Shown piece after piece: positions 8,199 through 16,249 of a DNA stretch of 27,304 nt (its first letter is position 1; each line of letters opens with the position of its first letter). The translations under genes were made by a program, and so were the position numbers. The notes under the pieces are model-generated. The model searched no databases. It saw only the letters and a program-made list of their open reading frames with translations, and had not been told where the DNA came from. Source of the DNA: Fimenecus sp045613585 (GTDB taxonomy: Bacteria > Bacillota > Clostridia > Oscillospirales > Acutalibacteraceae); the NCBI GenBank assembly GCA_045613585.1, contig JAZLBG010000102.1, positions 1 through 27,304 of the forward strand. Reading direction: 5' to 3'.

Positions 8199-8218
8199 TG
8201 TGTGCTCCTCCTGAATGA

Positions 8219-8944
8219 TTAATATATTCTTGGGCCGAAAATTGAAGAACCAATTCTTACAAGATTAGACCCACATAAAATTGCTTGTTCATAATCTCCC
8301 GACATTCCCATCGACAAAATATTCACGCTTATATTATCTAACTTTTTCTCTTTAATGTCAACATATATATTGTGTATTTTTTCAAAATATTTACAAAGTA
8401 TTGTATTATTTTCACAAATCGGCGGAATTGTCATAAGTCCTTTAATGGAAATATCTTTAAGTTCAGCAATCTGGTACAAATTTTCATAAAACGCCTCTTT
8501 TGAAAAACCTGTTTTACTTTCTTCATCGCCAATATTGATTTCAAGCAAAACTGGTGTTACAATGCCTTTTTTTGCAGACTGTTTAGCAATTTCTTTTGCG
8601 ATTTTAAGTGAGTCAACTGACTGAATCATATCAACTTCACCTGTTATCTGCCCCGCCTTATTGGTTTGCAAATGACCAATTAGATGTTTTTCTACACCGT
8701 CAAGATGTAATTCTGGTTTTTTACGAAGCATTTCTTGAACGCGATTTTCACCAATGAGTTTTACGCCATAATCAAGTGCATAATTTATGAAAATAGGGTC
8801 AACTGTTTTTGTTACTGCCATAAGACGTACATCTTCTGGATTTCGTCCACTTTTTAAAGCAGCGTTTGCAATCTTTTCATTTATAACATCAAGATTATAT
8901 TCAATATCTGCTTTTCGGCTTTCAAGAAAGGACTTTTCCATCAT
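8219..8944 (-). CDS. yggS: YggS/PROSC-family PLP homeostasis protein
   Basis: A 241-residue single-domain PLP-binding protein with the alanine-racemase N-terminal barrel fold. It has no known enzymatic turnover and buffers free pyridoxal phosphate. The PLP lysine lies in LMAVTKTV near residue 46. Other signatures are IGENRVQEML, HLIGHLQTNKA, NIGDEESKTGF, GLMTIPP and the phosphate-binding SMGMSGDYEQAI, with GSNLVRIGSSIFG at the end. The frame is open to a TTG at 8953, but AAGGAG abuts that codon directly. ATG 8944 has correct nine-base spacing and is preferred, with ATG 8941 possible. It overlaps the 3' end of the HlyD-like gene by 23 bases and precedes sepF, as ylmE does in Bacillus. Confidence 0.94.
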   Translation of the reverse strand: MMEKSFLESRKADIEYNLDVINEKIANAALKSGRNPEDVRLMAVTKTVDPIFINYALDYGVKLIGENRVQEMLRKKPELHLDGVEKHLIGHLQTNKAGQITGEVDMIQSVDSLKIAKEIAKQSAKKGIVTPVLLEINIGDEESKTGFSKEAFYENLYQIAELKDISIKGLMTIPPICENNTILCKYFEKIHNIYVDIKEKKLDNISVNILSMGMSGDYEQAILCGSNLVRIGSSIFGPRIY

Positions 8945-10145
8945 ACAAATCAACTCCTTCGGTAATTATTGTGTCATATTGTCTTACATAAGAAGAATCG
9001 TCAACCTTTTCAATTACTGAATAATCTTCAGTTGAATGTAATATGTTAATCTTCTTGAATGAAATAATATTACCGCGTTGAACAAACACGCCTTTTTCAC
9101 CATCAATTTCACGAATTGCTTTATTGTTTATGCGAATGCCCGTATATTCGTCAGTAATAATCTCAATATTTTCCATGCGAAGGTTTGCAACATTACGATT
9201 CATAATATTACATCTAAGAACAACCGCAACGCTTTCGTCTTCTTTATCACCCTTATGCATAACAGTACATTTGATAGTGCCAACAGCAGTATTAGGGACA
9301 TTAACTGAAACAGTTTTACCTACTTCAATATCACCTGATTCATTATAAGGCACTGTGCAAAGCAAATACCAATCAAATTCGTCAACAAGTTTACCCATTA
9401 CATTACCTGACACACTTTGCTTTTGTGCAGACAGTAATGAATTTATTGTTGAACAATCTACACTTGTAACATTATCATAACTGATTGCAGTTTCAAAACC
9501 ATCAACAGAACCAATATAATAACCAGGGTTTGGTGATGCAACAGTAGTATAGCCCGTTGCTTTTGACTCTAGTGAAACAAGTTCCGCCTCTAATTCTGCA
9601 AGTTTAGCATCAACAGACAACTCTTTACCAACTGCAAGTTGACGTGTAGTAATTGCATCACGAAAATCATTAAGTGCCTCATAAAAATCACTATCTATTT
9701 CATTTCGTGAAACTGATATAAAATTTATACAAGCATTATTGATAAGTGAATTATATGATGATGGTGCGTTTGTACCTATGCCTACTCTATTTTTTAGTTG
9801 ATTATAATATTCAATTTCTTTTTTTAATTCACTAATACGTACATATGCGGATGCGCTATCAGCACTTTGAAAAACAACAGCAACTGAATCGCCACGAGCA
9901 ACACGCTTACCATCTTCAGCAATAGAAACAACTGTACCTGTAGTATTATCAGTTGTAAGATATTCTTCGTCACGAACAATAAACGCTTTAGTTGAAACTG
10001 TGTTTTTAATATCACGTTCAAGAGCAAGTTCGGTTTTATAAGGATTTGAGTTCATTTGAACAACCTGATAAACGAAATAAAGGATTATACAAACACCTGC
10101 AATAGCCAAAAAGATATTTTTCGCCTGATTTTTATTAATTTTCAT
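8922..10145 (-). CDS. HlyD-like membrane-fusion/adaptor protein
   Basis: A 407-residue protein with one N-terminal membrane anchor (about residues 11-30, FLAIAGVCIILYFVYQVV) and the rest predicted outside the membrane. A biotinyl/lipoyl-like hairpin segment appears at about 63-90 (GTVVSIAEDGKRVARGDSVAVV). It is followed by a helical region (SELKKEIEYYNQLKN, KLAELEAELVSLESK) and beta-rich domains (GKLVDEFDWYLLCTVPYNESGDIEVGKTVSVNVP). This resembles HlyD/periplasmic adaptor subunits of ABC or RND exporters, but no transporter or outer-membrane partner is adjacent. It lies between miaA and yggS and overlaps both, so it belongs to the sepF-divIVA transcript. A role in envelope or division is inferred from context only. 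A strong AAGGAGG site precedes the ATG. Confidence 0.75.
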   Translation of the reverse strand: MKINKNQAKNIFLAIAGVCIILYFVYQVVQMNSNPYKTELALERDIKNTVSTKAFIVRDEEYLTTDNTTGTVVSIAEDGKRVARGDSVAVVFQSADSASAYVRISELKKEIEYYNQLKNRVGIGTNAPSSYNSLINNACINFISVSRNEIDSDFYEALNDFRDAITTRQLAVGKELSVDAKLAELEAELVSLESKATGYTTVASPNPGYYIGSVDGFETAISYDNVTSVDCSTINSLLSAQKQSVSGNVMGKLVDEFDWYLLCTVPYNESGDIEVGKTVSVNVPNTAVGTIKCTVMHKGDKEDESVAVVLRCNIMNRNVANLRMENIEIITDEYTGIRINNKAIREIDGEKGVFVQRGNIISFKKINILHSTEDYSVIEKVDDSSYVRQYDTIITEGVDLYDGKVLS

Positions 10146-11091
10146 TTGTATACCTCCTTAAAAAATCATTTATCATTGAAAACACATCATTATACATTTC
10201 TTGTAAATTAGCATAATCGTCAGGATAAACCCAATTGATGCTTTTATTTTTACGAAACCAAGTCAACTGCCTTTTTGCATAATGTCTTGTTTCAAGCTTA
10301 AGTTTTTCGATACAATCTTCAAGTGCTAATTCACCTTTGAAATAAGGTGCTAATTCTTTATAGCCAATTGCCTGACAAGCAGTTTTGTCTTGAGGAATAT
10401 TATAAAAATCTTCTGCTTCTTCTAATAAGCCATTTTCAATCATTAAATCAACACGAAGATTTATACGGTCATAAAGCACATTTCTATCACGATAATTTAT
10501 GCCGATATAAAACACATCATAAGGTGATTCTTCTAATCTTGAAAGAACCTTTTGCTCGGTCAATGTTTTGCCTGTTGCCTTGTAGATTTCAAGAGCACGA
10601 ATTATTCTGCTTTTGTCGTTAAGATGCAAACGAGATGCAGTTTCAGGGTCAATTTCATTTAACCAGTTTAGCATATATTCTGCACCTTTTTCATCGAAAA
10701 GTGCAGTTAATTCCTCACGGATTTCTGTATTACTTTCTTCTTCTGAAAACTGAATGTTTTGGAGAAGTGAATCAACATAAAGCCCTGTACCACCTGCAAC
10801 TACAGGCAAATCACCTGCTTTATTAATATTTTCAATGCATTCATTTGCAATTGTTACATATTCTGCAACTGAAAACTTTTTATCAATTGATTGAAACCCA
10901 ATTACGTGATGCTTTATTCCCTGCATTTCACTTTCAGTTGGCTTTGCAGTTGCAATATTCATTTTTTCATAAATCTGCATTGAGTCGGCTGACACAACTT
11001 GTCCACTAAAACGTTTTGCAATCTCAATTGACAAAGAGGTTTTTCCAGAGGCTGTTGGCCCTACAACTGCAATTACGGGAATTTTTTTCAT
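10135..11091 (-). CDS. miaA: tRNA dimethylallyltransferase
   Basis: A 318-residue enzyme that transfers a dimethylallyl group to N6 of A37 in tRNAs reading UNN codons. The P-loop is GPTASGKTSLS near the N-terminus, followed by SADSMQIYEKM, ATAKPTESE and VVAGGTGLYVDSLL. The tRNA-binding insert contains PETASRLHLNDKSRIIRALEI. The C-terminal region has TRHYAKRQLTWFRKN. The frame is open to a TTG at 11106. ATG 11091 is chosen because AGGG lies seven bases upstream and it begins one base after the mutL stop. The product is the substrate for MiaB, encoded upstream in the same cluster, which methylthiolates the same base. Gene order mutS-mutL-miaA matches Bacillus. Confidence 0.96.
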   Translation of the reverse strand: MKKIPVIAVVGPTASGKTSLSIEIAKRFSGQVVSADSMQIYEKMNIATAKPTESEMQGIKHHVIGFQSIDKKFSVAEYVTIANECIENINKAGDLPVVAGGTGLYVDSLLQNIQFSEEESNTEIREELTALFDEKGAEYMLNWLNEIDPETASRLHLNDKSRIIRALEIYKATGKTLTEQKVLSRLEESPYDVFYIGINYRDRNVLYDRINLRVDLMIENGLLEEAEDFYNIPQDKTACQAIGYKELAPYFKGELALEDCIEKLKLETRHYAKRQLTWFRKNKSINWVYPDDYANLQEMYNDVFSMINDFLRRYTNEN

Positions 11092-11092
11092 T

Positions 11093-12934
11093 TTATACCC
11101 TACCAAACTGTTTTTCTAATTCATATTTTGAGATTTCAATCATAACTGGTCTGCCATGAGGGCAGAAACGTACATCGTTATCATTTACAACCTGTTTTGC
11201 GAGTGCTAAAAGTTCTAATTCGGAGTTGTCATCTCCTGCTTTTATAGCACTACGACAAGCAACATTATGATAAATCCAATCAAGATGCTCGTTATTTATA
11301 TCACGACGATTTTTTGTAAGATATTCTGCTATTTCACTGATTAATGGCTCGATTTCACAGTTATCTAAATCCATTGGGCAACTGCGGACAATTACTGTAC
11401 CATTACCAAAATCTTCTATATCAAAACCTGTTTTTGTGATGGTATCAAGATTTTCGGTAACCGCTATATACTCTTCTTTACCAAGAGTAACAGTAACTGG
11501 TGCCAAAAGCATTTGACTACCACAATTCTGCGACTCTGCTTTAAGTTTATTGAACAAAATACGCTCGTGGGCTGCGTGTTTGTCGATTACACAAAGTTTG
11601 CCATTAAGCTCAATAAAAATATATGTTTTATATGCTTCACCAACAAAACGGATTATATTTTCTTCTGTTGGTTGAGCAGGTTTTTGTGTGACTGTTTCTT
11701 GCATTTCAACCTTTGTTTCAGGAATTGAAATTGGAAACTCGATTTTTAATGGGTCATCATCAAAATCTGCTTCATAATCAGTTTTGACATCTTCAACAAC
11801 ATCAAAAACGGATAATGGTTTTAAGATTTTTTCAGTATATGTAATATTTTCGTGGACTGTTGTCTGCTTAAACTCTTGTTGTGGTTTTGCAAATATCTCG
11901 TTGAAAACTGGTTTCTTTTCTGGAAGATTTGCTTGTTTAAGTGACACATTTTCACTTAATGCAGATTTAACTGCGTGATAAACCGAGTCAAATATTGCTT
12001 TTTCATCAGAGAAACGAACTTCAATTTTTGACGGATGCACATTAACGTCAACAAGTTCTGGCGGTAATGTAATAAACAATACACCACCCGGGAATTTGCC
12101 AACCATAACGCTATTTTTATAGGCATTTTCAAAGGCTGCCATAATTGTTGTATTCTTCACGCTTCTGCCATTCACAAAAAAGTATTGCATACCACGAGAG
12201 CCACGACAATTGAATGGTGGAGTTACAAGACCGCTGACAGCTACATTACCTACATTTCCGTCAACATTCAAAAGACCATTTGCAAAATCTTTACCAAATG
12301 CAGAGAAGCATACATTTTGAAGATTTCCGTCACCATTAGTTGTAAATACTTGTTTACCATCACGAATGAAACGAATACTTATTTCAGGGTGTGAGAGTGC
12401 AAGTTTTTCAACCGCTGATGCTACATAATTTCCCTCGCTTACATCCTTTTTCAAGAATTTCATTCTTGCGGGGGTATTATAGAAAAGTTCACGAACAATC
12501 ATAGTTGTACCAACAGCACAACCTGCGTCAGAAAAGTCTGTTATAATTCCGCCCTCGATTGCAAGAGATGTACCCATTTCTTCAGTTTCAGTTTTAGTAA
12601 TCATATTTACTTTTGAAACTGCTGCGATTGATGGCAATGCTTCACCACGGAAGCCGAGAGTAAGTATTGTATTAAGGTCTTCTGCAGTTTTGATTTTACT
12701 TGTAGCATGGCTTACGAATGCTGTTTTAACATCATCACGGTCAATACCGCAACCGTCGTCAGTAACACGGATGTATGAAATACCACCATGCTGAATTTCA
12801 ACTGTTATGGAAGTAGCACCTGCATCAACGGCATTTTCCATAAGTTCTTTAACAACAGATGCAGGGCGTTCAACCACCTCACCCGCCGCGATTAAATCAG
12901 CCATATGTTTTGGGAGTTTATTTATTTTTGCCAT
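11093..12934 (-). CDS. mutL: DNA mismatch repair protein MutL
   Basis: A 613-residue mismatch-repair protein. The N-terminal GHKL ATPase is complete: ELMENAVDAGA, DDGCGID, HATSKI and TLGFRGEAL. A linker of about 100 residues (roughly 325-425) is low in conservation. The C-terminal half has the metal-dependent endonuclease signatures ACRSAIKAG with Cys560, and CPHGRP with Cys591 and His593, plus a possible clamp-binding QMLLAP. The central DQHAx2Ex4E motif reads DKHAAHERILFN at 451-462, so the last acidic residue is Asn. The start ATG has GAGGTG upstream. It is separated from mutS by a zinc-ribbon gene and two repeat-rich spacers, whereas in Bacillus the two genes are adjacent. Confidence 0.95.
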   Translation of the reverse strand: MAKINKLPKHMADLIAAGEVVERPASVVKELMENAVDAGATSITVEIQHGGISYIRVTDDGCGIDRDDVKTAFVSHATSKIKTAEDLNTILTLGFRGEALPSIAAVSKVNMITKTETEEMGTSLAIEGGIITDFSDAGCAVGTTMIVRELFYNTPARMKFLKKDVSEGNYVASAVEKLALSHPEISIRFIRDGKQVFTTNGDGNLQNVCFSAFGKDFANGLLNVDGNVGNVAVSGLVTPPFNCRGSRGMQYFFVNGRSVKNTTIMAAFENAYKNSVMVGKFPGGVLFITLPPELVDVNVHPSKIEVRFSDEKAIFDSVYHAVKSALSENVSLKQANLPEKKPVFNEIFAKPQQEFKQTTVHENITYTEKILKPLSVFDVVEDVKTDYEADFDDDPLKIEFPISIPETKVEMQETVTQKPAQPTEENIIRFVGEAYKTYIFIELNGKLCVIDKHAAHERILFNKLKAESQNCGSQMLLAPVTVTLGKEEYIAVTENLDTITKTGFDIEDFGNGTVIVRSCPMDLDNCEIEPLISEIAEYLTKNRRDINNEHLDWIYHNVACRSAIKAGDDNSELELLALAKQVVNDNDVRFCPHGRPVMIEISKYELEKQFGRV

Positions 12935-12971
12935 TGATGTTCACCTCGTTCAAATGTTTTTATTTTGCTGC

Positions 12972-13016
12972 CTCCCTCAGTCAACTTCGTTGACAGCTCC
13001 CTCATCAGAGTGAGCC
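12972..13016 (+). repeat. CTCCCTCAGTC-type structured repeat (copy C1)
   Basis: CTCCCTCAGTC, then AACTTCGTT, then GACAGCTCCCTCATC and GAGTGAGCC. GTCAAC (12980-12985) and GTTGAC (12989-12994) form a perfect 6-bp stem with loop TTC. The flanks match the element at 22426-22476 while the hairpin differs. It lies in the 112-base gap between the zinc-ribbon gene and mutL. Confidence 0.8.
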
Positions 13017-13046
13017 AGGATTGACCATTACAAACTATATTATAAT

Positions 13047-13298
13047 TTAAAGCCAATACTCTTGCATTTTCTTTAAAAACTCTTTAGTAATTGGATAATT
13101 TGAACTTTCGCCTATTACAGAATCAATGCCACAATAAGGACACACTGCAGTTCCTTTTAAATCGTTAATCCACATTTCTATTTCATCTGGACTAAATATT
13201 TCCAAACAAGAAAAACAACCACATTTTTTATCTTTTATCAATTCATTTTTGTGATTTGAGCAAAACTGATGAGCTTTAATTAATTCATTTTCAGTCAT
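13047..13298 (-). CDS. Small zinc-ribbon protein, function unknown
   Basis: An 83-residue soluble protein with six cysteines in a zinc-ribbon-like layout: Cys13, then CGCFSC (26-31) and CPYC (53-56), with His10 and His16 nearby. Conserved-looking parts are SPDEIEMWI and the C-terminal ITKEFLKKMQEYW. I recall similar small 'cytoplasmic' hypothetical proteins across gut Firmicutes and Bacteroidetes, but cannot name a function. The start ATG has GGAGAAG upstream. It interrupts the mutS-mutL pair and is bounded on both sides by repeat elements. Insertion of this gene as a small module is therefore possible, but a co-transcribed accessory role cannot be excluded. Confidence 0.75.
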   Translation of the reverse strand: MTENELIKAHQFCSNHKNELIKDKKCGCFSCLEIFSPDEIEMWINDLKGTAVCPYCGIDSVIGESSNYPITKEFLKKMQEYWL

Positions 13299-13325
13299 TA
13301 TTCTTCTCCATAAATTTAATGTTTC

Positions 13326-13351
13326 GGGCGATTAGTGAATCGCCCCCTACA
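13326..13351 (+). repeat. Short palindromic repeat, GGGCGAT type (copy A2)
   Basis: A perfect 8-bp stem, GGGCGATT (13326-13333) and AATCGCCC (13338-13345), with loop AGTG, followed by CCCTACA. It belongs to the same family as the elements at 16206 and 22352. Confidence 0.8.
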
Positions 13352-13374
13352 ATGTTTGAAAATTTTTCAATGCG

Positions 13375-13394
13375 GACAGACAAGGATGTCTGTC
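13375..13394 (+). repeat. GACAGACA hairpin in repeat mosaic
   Basis: A perfect 8-bp inverted repeat, GACAGACA (13375-13382) and TGTCTGTC (13387-13394), with loop AGGA, followed by TCTACG. The layout is like the A family but the stem sequence differs. Confidence 0.6.
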
Positions 13395-13408
13395 TCTACG
13401 CGATTTGC

Positions 13409-13435
13409 GGGACGCCGAGTCGTCATTCCCTACAC
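13409..13435 (+). repeat. Degenerate A-type palindromic repeat (copy A3)
   Basis: GGGACG (13409-13414) faces CGTCATTCCC (13421-13430), followed by TACAC. It looks like a decayed relative of the GGGACGAT...ATCGTCCCCTACA elements, with bases inserted in the right arm. Confidence 0.55.
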
Positions 13436-13450
13436 GATTACCAATTTAGA

Positions 13451-13478
13451 TGTCATTCTGAGCAAAGCGAAGAATCTC
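13451..13478 (+). repeat. TCATTCTGAGC...AGAATCTC repeat
   Basis: The 28-base unit contains ATTCT (13455-13459) and AGAAT (13471-13475) around a GC...GC core. I recall this unit as a frequent dispersed repeat in gut Clostridia, but have not checked that. It is a single copy in this window. Confidence 0.5.
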
Positions 13479-13493
13479 TTATATCAATTTAGT

Positions 13494-13520
13494 TGACCCT
13501 TCACTACGTTCAGGGTGACT
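13494..13520 (+). repeat. GACCCTTCACTACGTTCAGGGT hairpin
   Basis: ACCCT (13496-13500) pairs with AGGGT (13512-13516) around an 11-base loop. It sits directly between the previous repeat and a GGCGGG element, with almost no unique sequence. Confidence 0.5.
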
Positions 13521-13526
13521 TTATTC

Positions 13527-13549
13527 GGCGGGAGCAAGCCCCTGCCCTA
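13527..13549 (+). repeat. Short palindromic repeat, GGCGGG type (copy B2)
   Basis: GGCGGGAGC (13527-13535) and GCCCCTGCC (13538-13546) with loop AA, followed by CTA. It lies 14 bases beyond the mutS stop codon, on the side where the mutS message ends. Confidence 0.7.
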
Positions 13550-13562
13550 AATTTTGCACTTT

Positions 13563-16172
13563 TTAGTTTTTTGCTTTGTCGATGAGTTCGTAAAGGAGTC
13601 CCATTGCTTCGATTGGGGTTAATGTATTGATATCGACTGTGCGGAGTCTGTCCATAATGTATTCTCTTGAATTTGATTCGAAGCTCATCTGGAATTGTGG
13701 CTCTTCTTTTTCTTCAGGGATATCTGCAACCATTTTAGGTTTCATTAAGTCGTTATCTTCAAGTGTTTTGAGAATTGCTTTTGCTCGTTTAATAACATTG
13801 TCAGGTACACCTGCAAGTTTCGCAACCTCGATACCATAAGAGCCATCTGCACCGCCACGTACAATTCTTCTTAAGAATGTAATATCGTCACCGCGTTTTT
13901 TAACTGCAATATTGTAGTTCATAACGCCATCAACTGTGCCTTCAAGTTCGGAAAGTTCGTGATAATGAGTTGCAAAGAGAGTTTTTGCACCGATTTTCTT
14001 TTTATCAGCAATATACTCAACAACTGAACGTGCAATACTCATACCATCAAATGTAGATGTACCGCGACCGATTTCATCAAGAATTATAAGTGAGTCTTTT
14101 GTTGCATATTTCAAAATTTCGGCAACTTCGTTCATTTCAACCATAAACGTTGACTGACCTGATGCCAAATCGTCGGACGCACCGACACGGGTGAAAATAC
14201 TGTCAACAATACCGATATCCGCTGATTTTGCAGGTACAAAGCAACCCATTTGAGCCATTACAGTTATAATGGCAATCTGTCGCATATATGTAGATTTACC
14301 CGCCATATTAGGACCTGTAATTACTGCCATTCGGTTATCTTCACAATCAAGAATTGTGTCGTTTGGCACAAACATTGTGTGCTTTTGTAACGCTTCAACA
14401 ACAGGATGTCTGCCCTCATAAATACGGATTATGCCTTTATCGTTTATATCAGGTCTTGTGTAGTTGTTTTTAAGTGAAACTGTTGCAAATGAGCAAAGAA
14501 CATCAAGGAGTGCAACCGCGTGGGCTGTTTTTTGAGTTCTTAAATACTCCCCTGCAATCTTTTTGCGGATTGAATTGAAAATTTCATATTCAAGACCTAC
14601 AATTCTCTCTTGTGCACCGAGAACCTTTGTTTCAAGCTCTTTAAGTTCTTGTGTTATATAACGCTCACAGTTTGAAAGTGTTTGTTTTCTTATATATGTA
14701 TCAGGCACTAATTCTTTATAGGAATTAAGAACTTCAAAATAGTAACCGAACACTTTGTTATAGCCAATTTTAAGCTTTTTGATACCTGTTTTTTCTTGTT
14801 CGTCTGCTTCAAGCTTTGCAAGAATAGTTTTACCACCATTTACAATGTCACGAAGTTCGTCAAGCTCTTTATTAAAGCCGTCTTTAATCATTCCGCCTTC
14901 ACGTACTGAGAATGGCGCATCTTCTTTTATTGATACTTTTATAAGTGAGCAGATATCTGCCAAAACATCAATTTCGTTATAAATGTATTTAAGCATATTG
15001 CTGTTTACATTTTTAAGGTTTTCTTTAAGTTCCGGCAAATTCTCAAGAGTTGTGCAAAGTGACAATAATTCTTTTGCATTTGCAGTGTTATAAACGATAC
15101 GGGTCATAAGACGCTCCATATCATAAACGCTTACTAAAAGTTCTGTTTCACGCTCACGAAGTTCAGTATTATTATAAAGCTCGTCCACAGAATTAAGACG
15201 CTTTGAAATCTCTGCACAATCATATAACGGACGCTCAATAAATGAACGAAGCATACGCTTGCCCATAGCAGTTTTTGTTTTATCAAGCACCCAAAGAAGT
15301 GAGCCTTTTTTGTCGCGGTCACGCATTGTTTCTAAAAGTTCAAGGTTGCGGATTGCAGAAACACCGAGATTCATAAATTTTGCATCTGAATAGAAATTAA
15401 TGCTCTTGATATTCTCCAAATCACGCTTTTGAGTTGCTTTAAGATATGCAAGTGATGCACCAAGTGCACAAACTGCAGTATCTCGCTGATTAAGTGAAAT
15501 TGTAGTTAAATCGTTAGTATTAAAATGCTCTTTACAAAGTGATTCGGCATTATTAAATTCGAATTCTTCAATCAATAACTCAACAGACGCTTCAAGTTTT
15601 TTAGAAATGAAATCTTTAAGAGAATTAAAAGAAACTACCTCTTTATTAAGAATAATTTCAGTTGGGTTATAACGACCCATTTCATTGATTACGCGTTGTT
15701 CAACATTTTCAGAAAATTCTGTTAAATTGACTTCGCCTGTTGAAATATCGATAAAGCACATACCAACATTACCGTTAGATGCACAAACAGATGCGAGATA
15801 ATTATTCTTTGACTCATCAAGCATTGAACTTTCAATAACTGTACCAGGTGTAATAACGCGAATAACATCACGTCTTACAATGCCTTTTGCTGCTGCAGGG
15901 TCTTCCATTTGCTCACAAATTGCTACCTTATAGCCTTTTGACACAAGGCGTGCAATATAACCGTCTGCACTATGGAATGGTACGCCACACATAGGGGCGC
16001 GTTCTTCCTGACCGCAATCACGACCTGTAAGTACAAGTTCAAGCTCTTTTGATGCAGTTTTTGCATCATCAAAGAACATCTCGTAAAAGTCACCAAGTCG
16101 GAACATCAATATGGTGTCTTCATAATTCTTTTTTATTTCAAAGTATTGTTGCATCATTGGGGAAAGTGCCAT
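13563..16172 (-). CDS. mutS: DNA mismatch recognition protein MutS
   Basis: A full-length 869-residue MutS that binds mismatches and signals to MutL. The N-terminal mismatch-binding domain has the Phe-x-Glu wedge in LGDFYEMF near residue 29. Connector, lever and clamp domains follow. The C-terminal ABC-type ATPase has Walker A GPNMAGKSTYMRQ near residues 616-628, the signature FTRVGASDDLASGQSTF, Walker B LIILDEIGRGTSTFDG and the ATHYHEL switch. The end (PIEAMGLLYELIDKA) matches the usual helix-turn-helix dimerisation tail. The start has an AAGGT site. The gene lies downstream of ylbF across a 249-base spacer containing a long palindromic element. It is separated from the next gene by a mosaic of repeats. 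Confidence 0.97.
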   Translation of the reverse strand: MALSPMMQQYFEIKKNYEDTILMFRLGDFYEMFFDDAKTASKELELVLTGRDCGQEERAPMCGVPFHSADGYIARLVSKGYKVAICEQMEDPAAAKGIVRRDVIRVITPGTVIESSMLDESKNNYLASVCASNGNVGMCFIDISTGEVNLTEFSENVEQRVINEMGRYNPTEIILNKEVVSFNSLKDFISKKLEASVELLIEEFEFNNAESLCKEHFNTNDLTTISLNQRDTAVCALGASLAYLKATQKRDLENIKSINFYSDAKFMNLGVSAIRNLELLETMRDRDKKGSLLWVLDKTKTAMGKRMLRSFIERPLYDCAEISKRLNSVDELYNNTELRERETELLVSVYDMERLMTRIVYNTANAKELLSLCTTLENLPELKENLKNVNSNMLKYIYNEIDVLADICSLIKVSIKEDAPFSVREGGMIKDGFNKELDELRDIVNGGKTILAKLEADEQEKTGIKKLKIGYNKVFGYYFEVLNSYKELVPDTYIRKQTLSNCERYITQELKELETKVLGAQERIVGLEYEIFNSIRKKIAGEYLRTQKTAHAVALLDVLCSFATVSLKNNYTRPDINDKGIIRIYEGRHPVVEALQKHTMFVPNDTILDCEDNRMAVITGPNMAGKSTYMRQIAIITVMAQMGCFVPAKSADIGIVDSIFTRVGASDDLASGQSTFMVEMNEVAEILKYATKDSLIILDEIGRGTSTFDGMSIARSVVEYIADKKKIGAKTLFATHYHELSELEGTVDGVMNYNIAVKKRGDDITFLRRIVRGGADGSYGIEVAKLAGVPDNVIKRAKAILKTLEDNDLMKPKMVADIPEEKEEPQFQMSFESNSREYIMDRLRTVDINTLTPIEAMGLLYELIDKAKN

Positions 16173-16205
16173 ATTTTTGTTACCTTCTTAGAAATAAATT
16201 TTTAC

Positions 16206-16232
16206 GGGACGATGTGGGCATCGTCCCCTACA
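16206..16232 (+). repeat. Short palindromic repeat, GGGACGAT type (copy A1)
   Basis: A perfect 9-bp stem, GGGACGATG (16206-16214) and CATCGTCCC (16219-16227), with loop TGGG, followed by CTACA. It lies in the leader of mutS, about 35 bases before its start codon, so it could act on the message as a hairpin. Confidence 0.85.
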
Positions 16233-16249
16233 TTAAAGTAAATAACATA

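Noticed and set aside
13312..13555. A CRISPR-like array in the repeat mosaic.
   Set aside because: The repeats differ in sequence and spacing, no direct repeat recurs with uniform spacers, and no cas gene is present.
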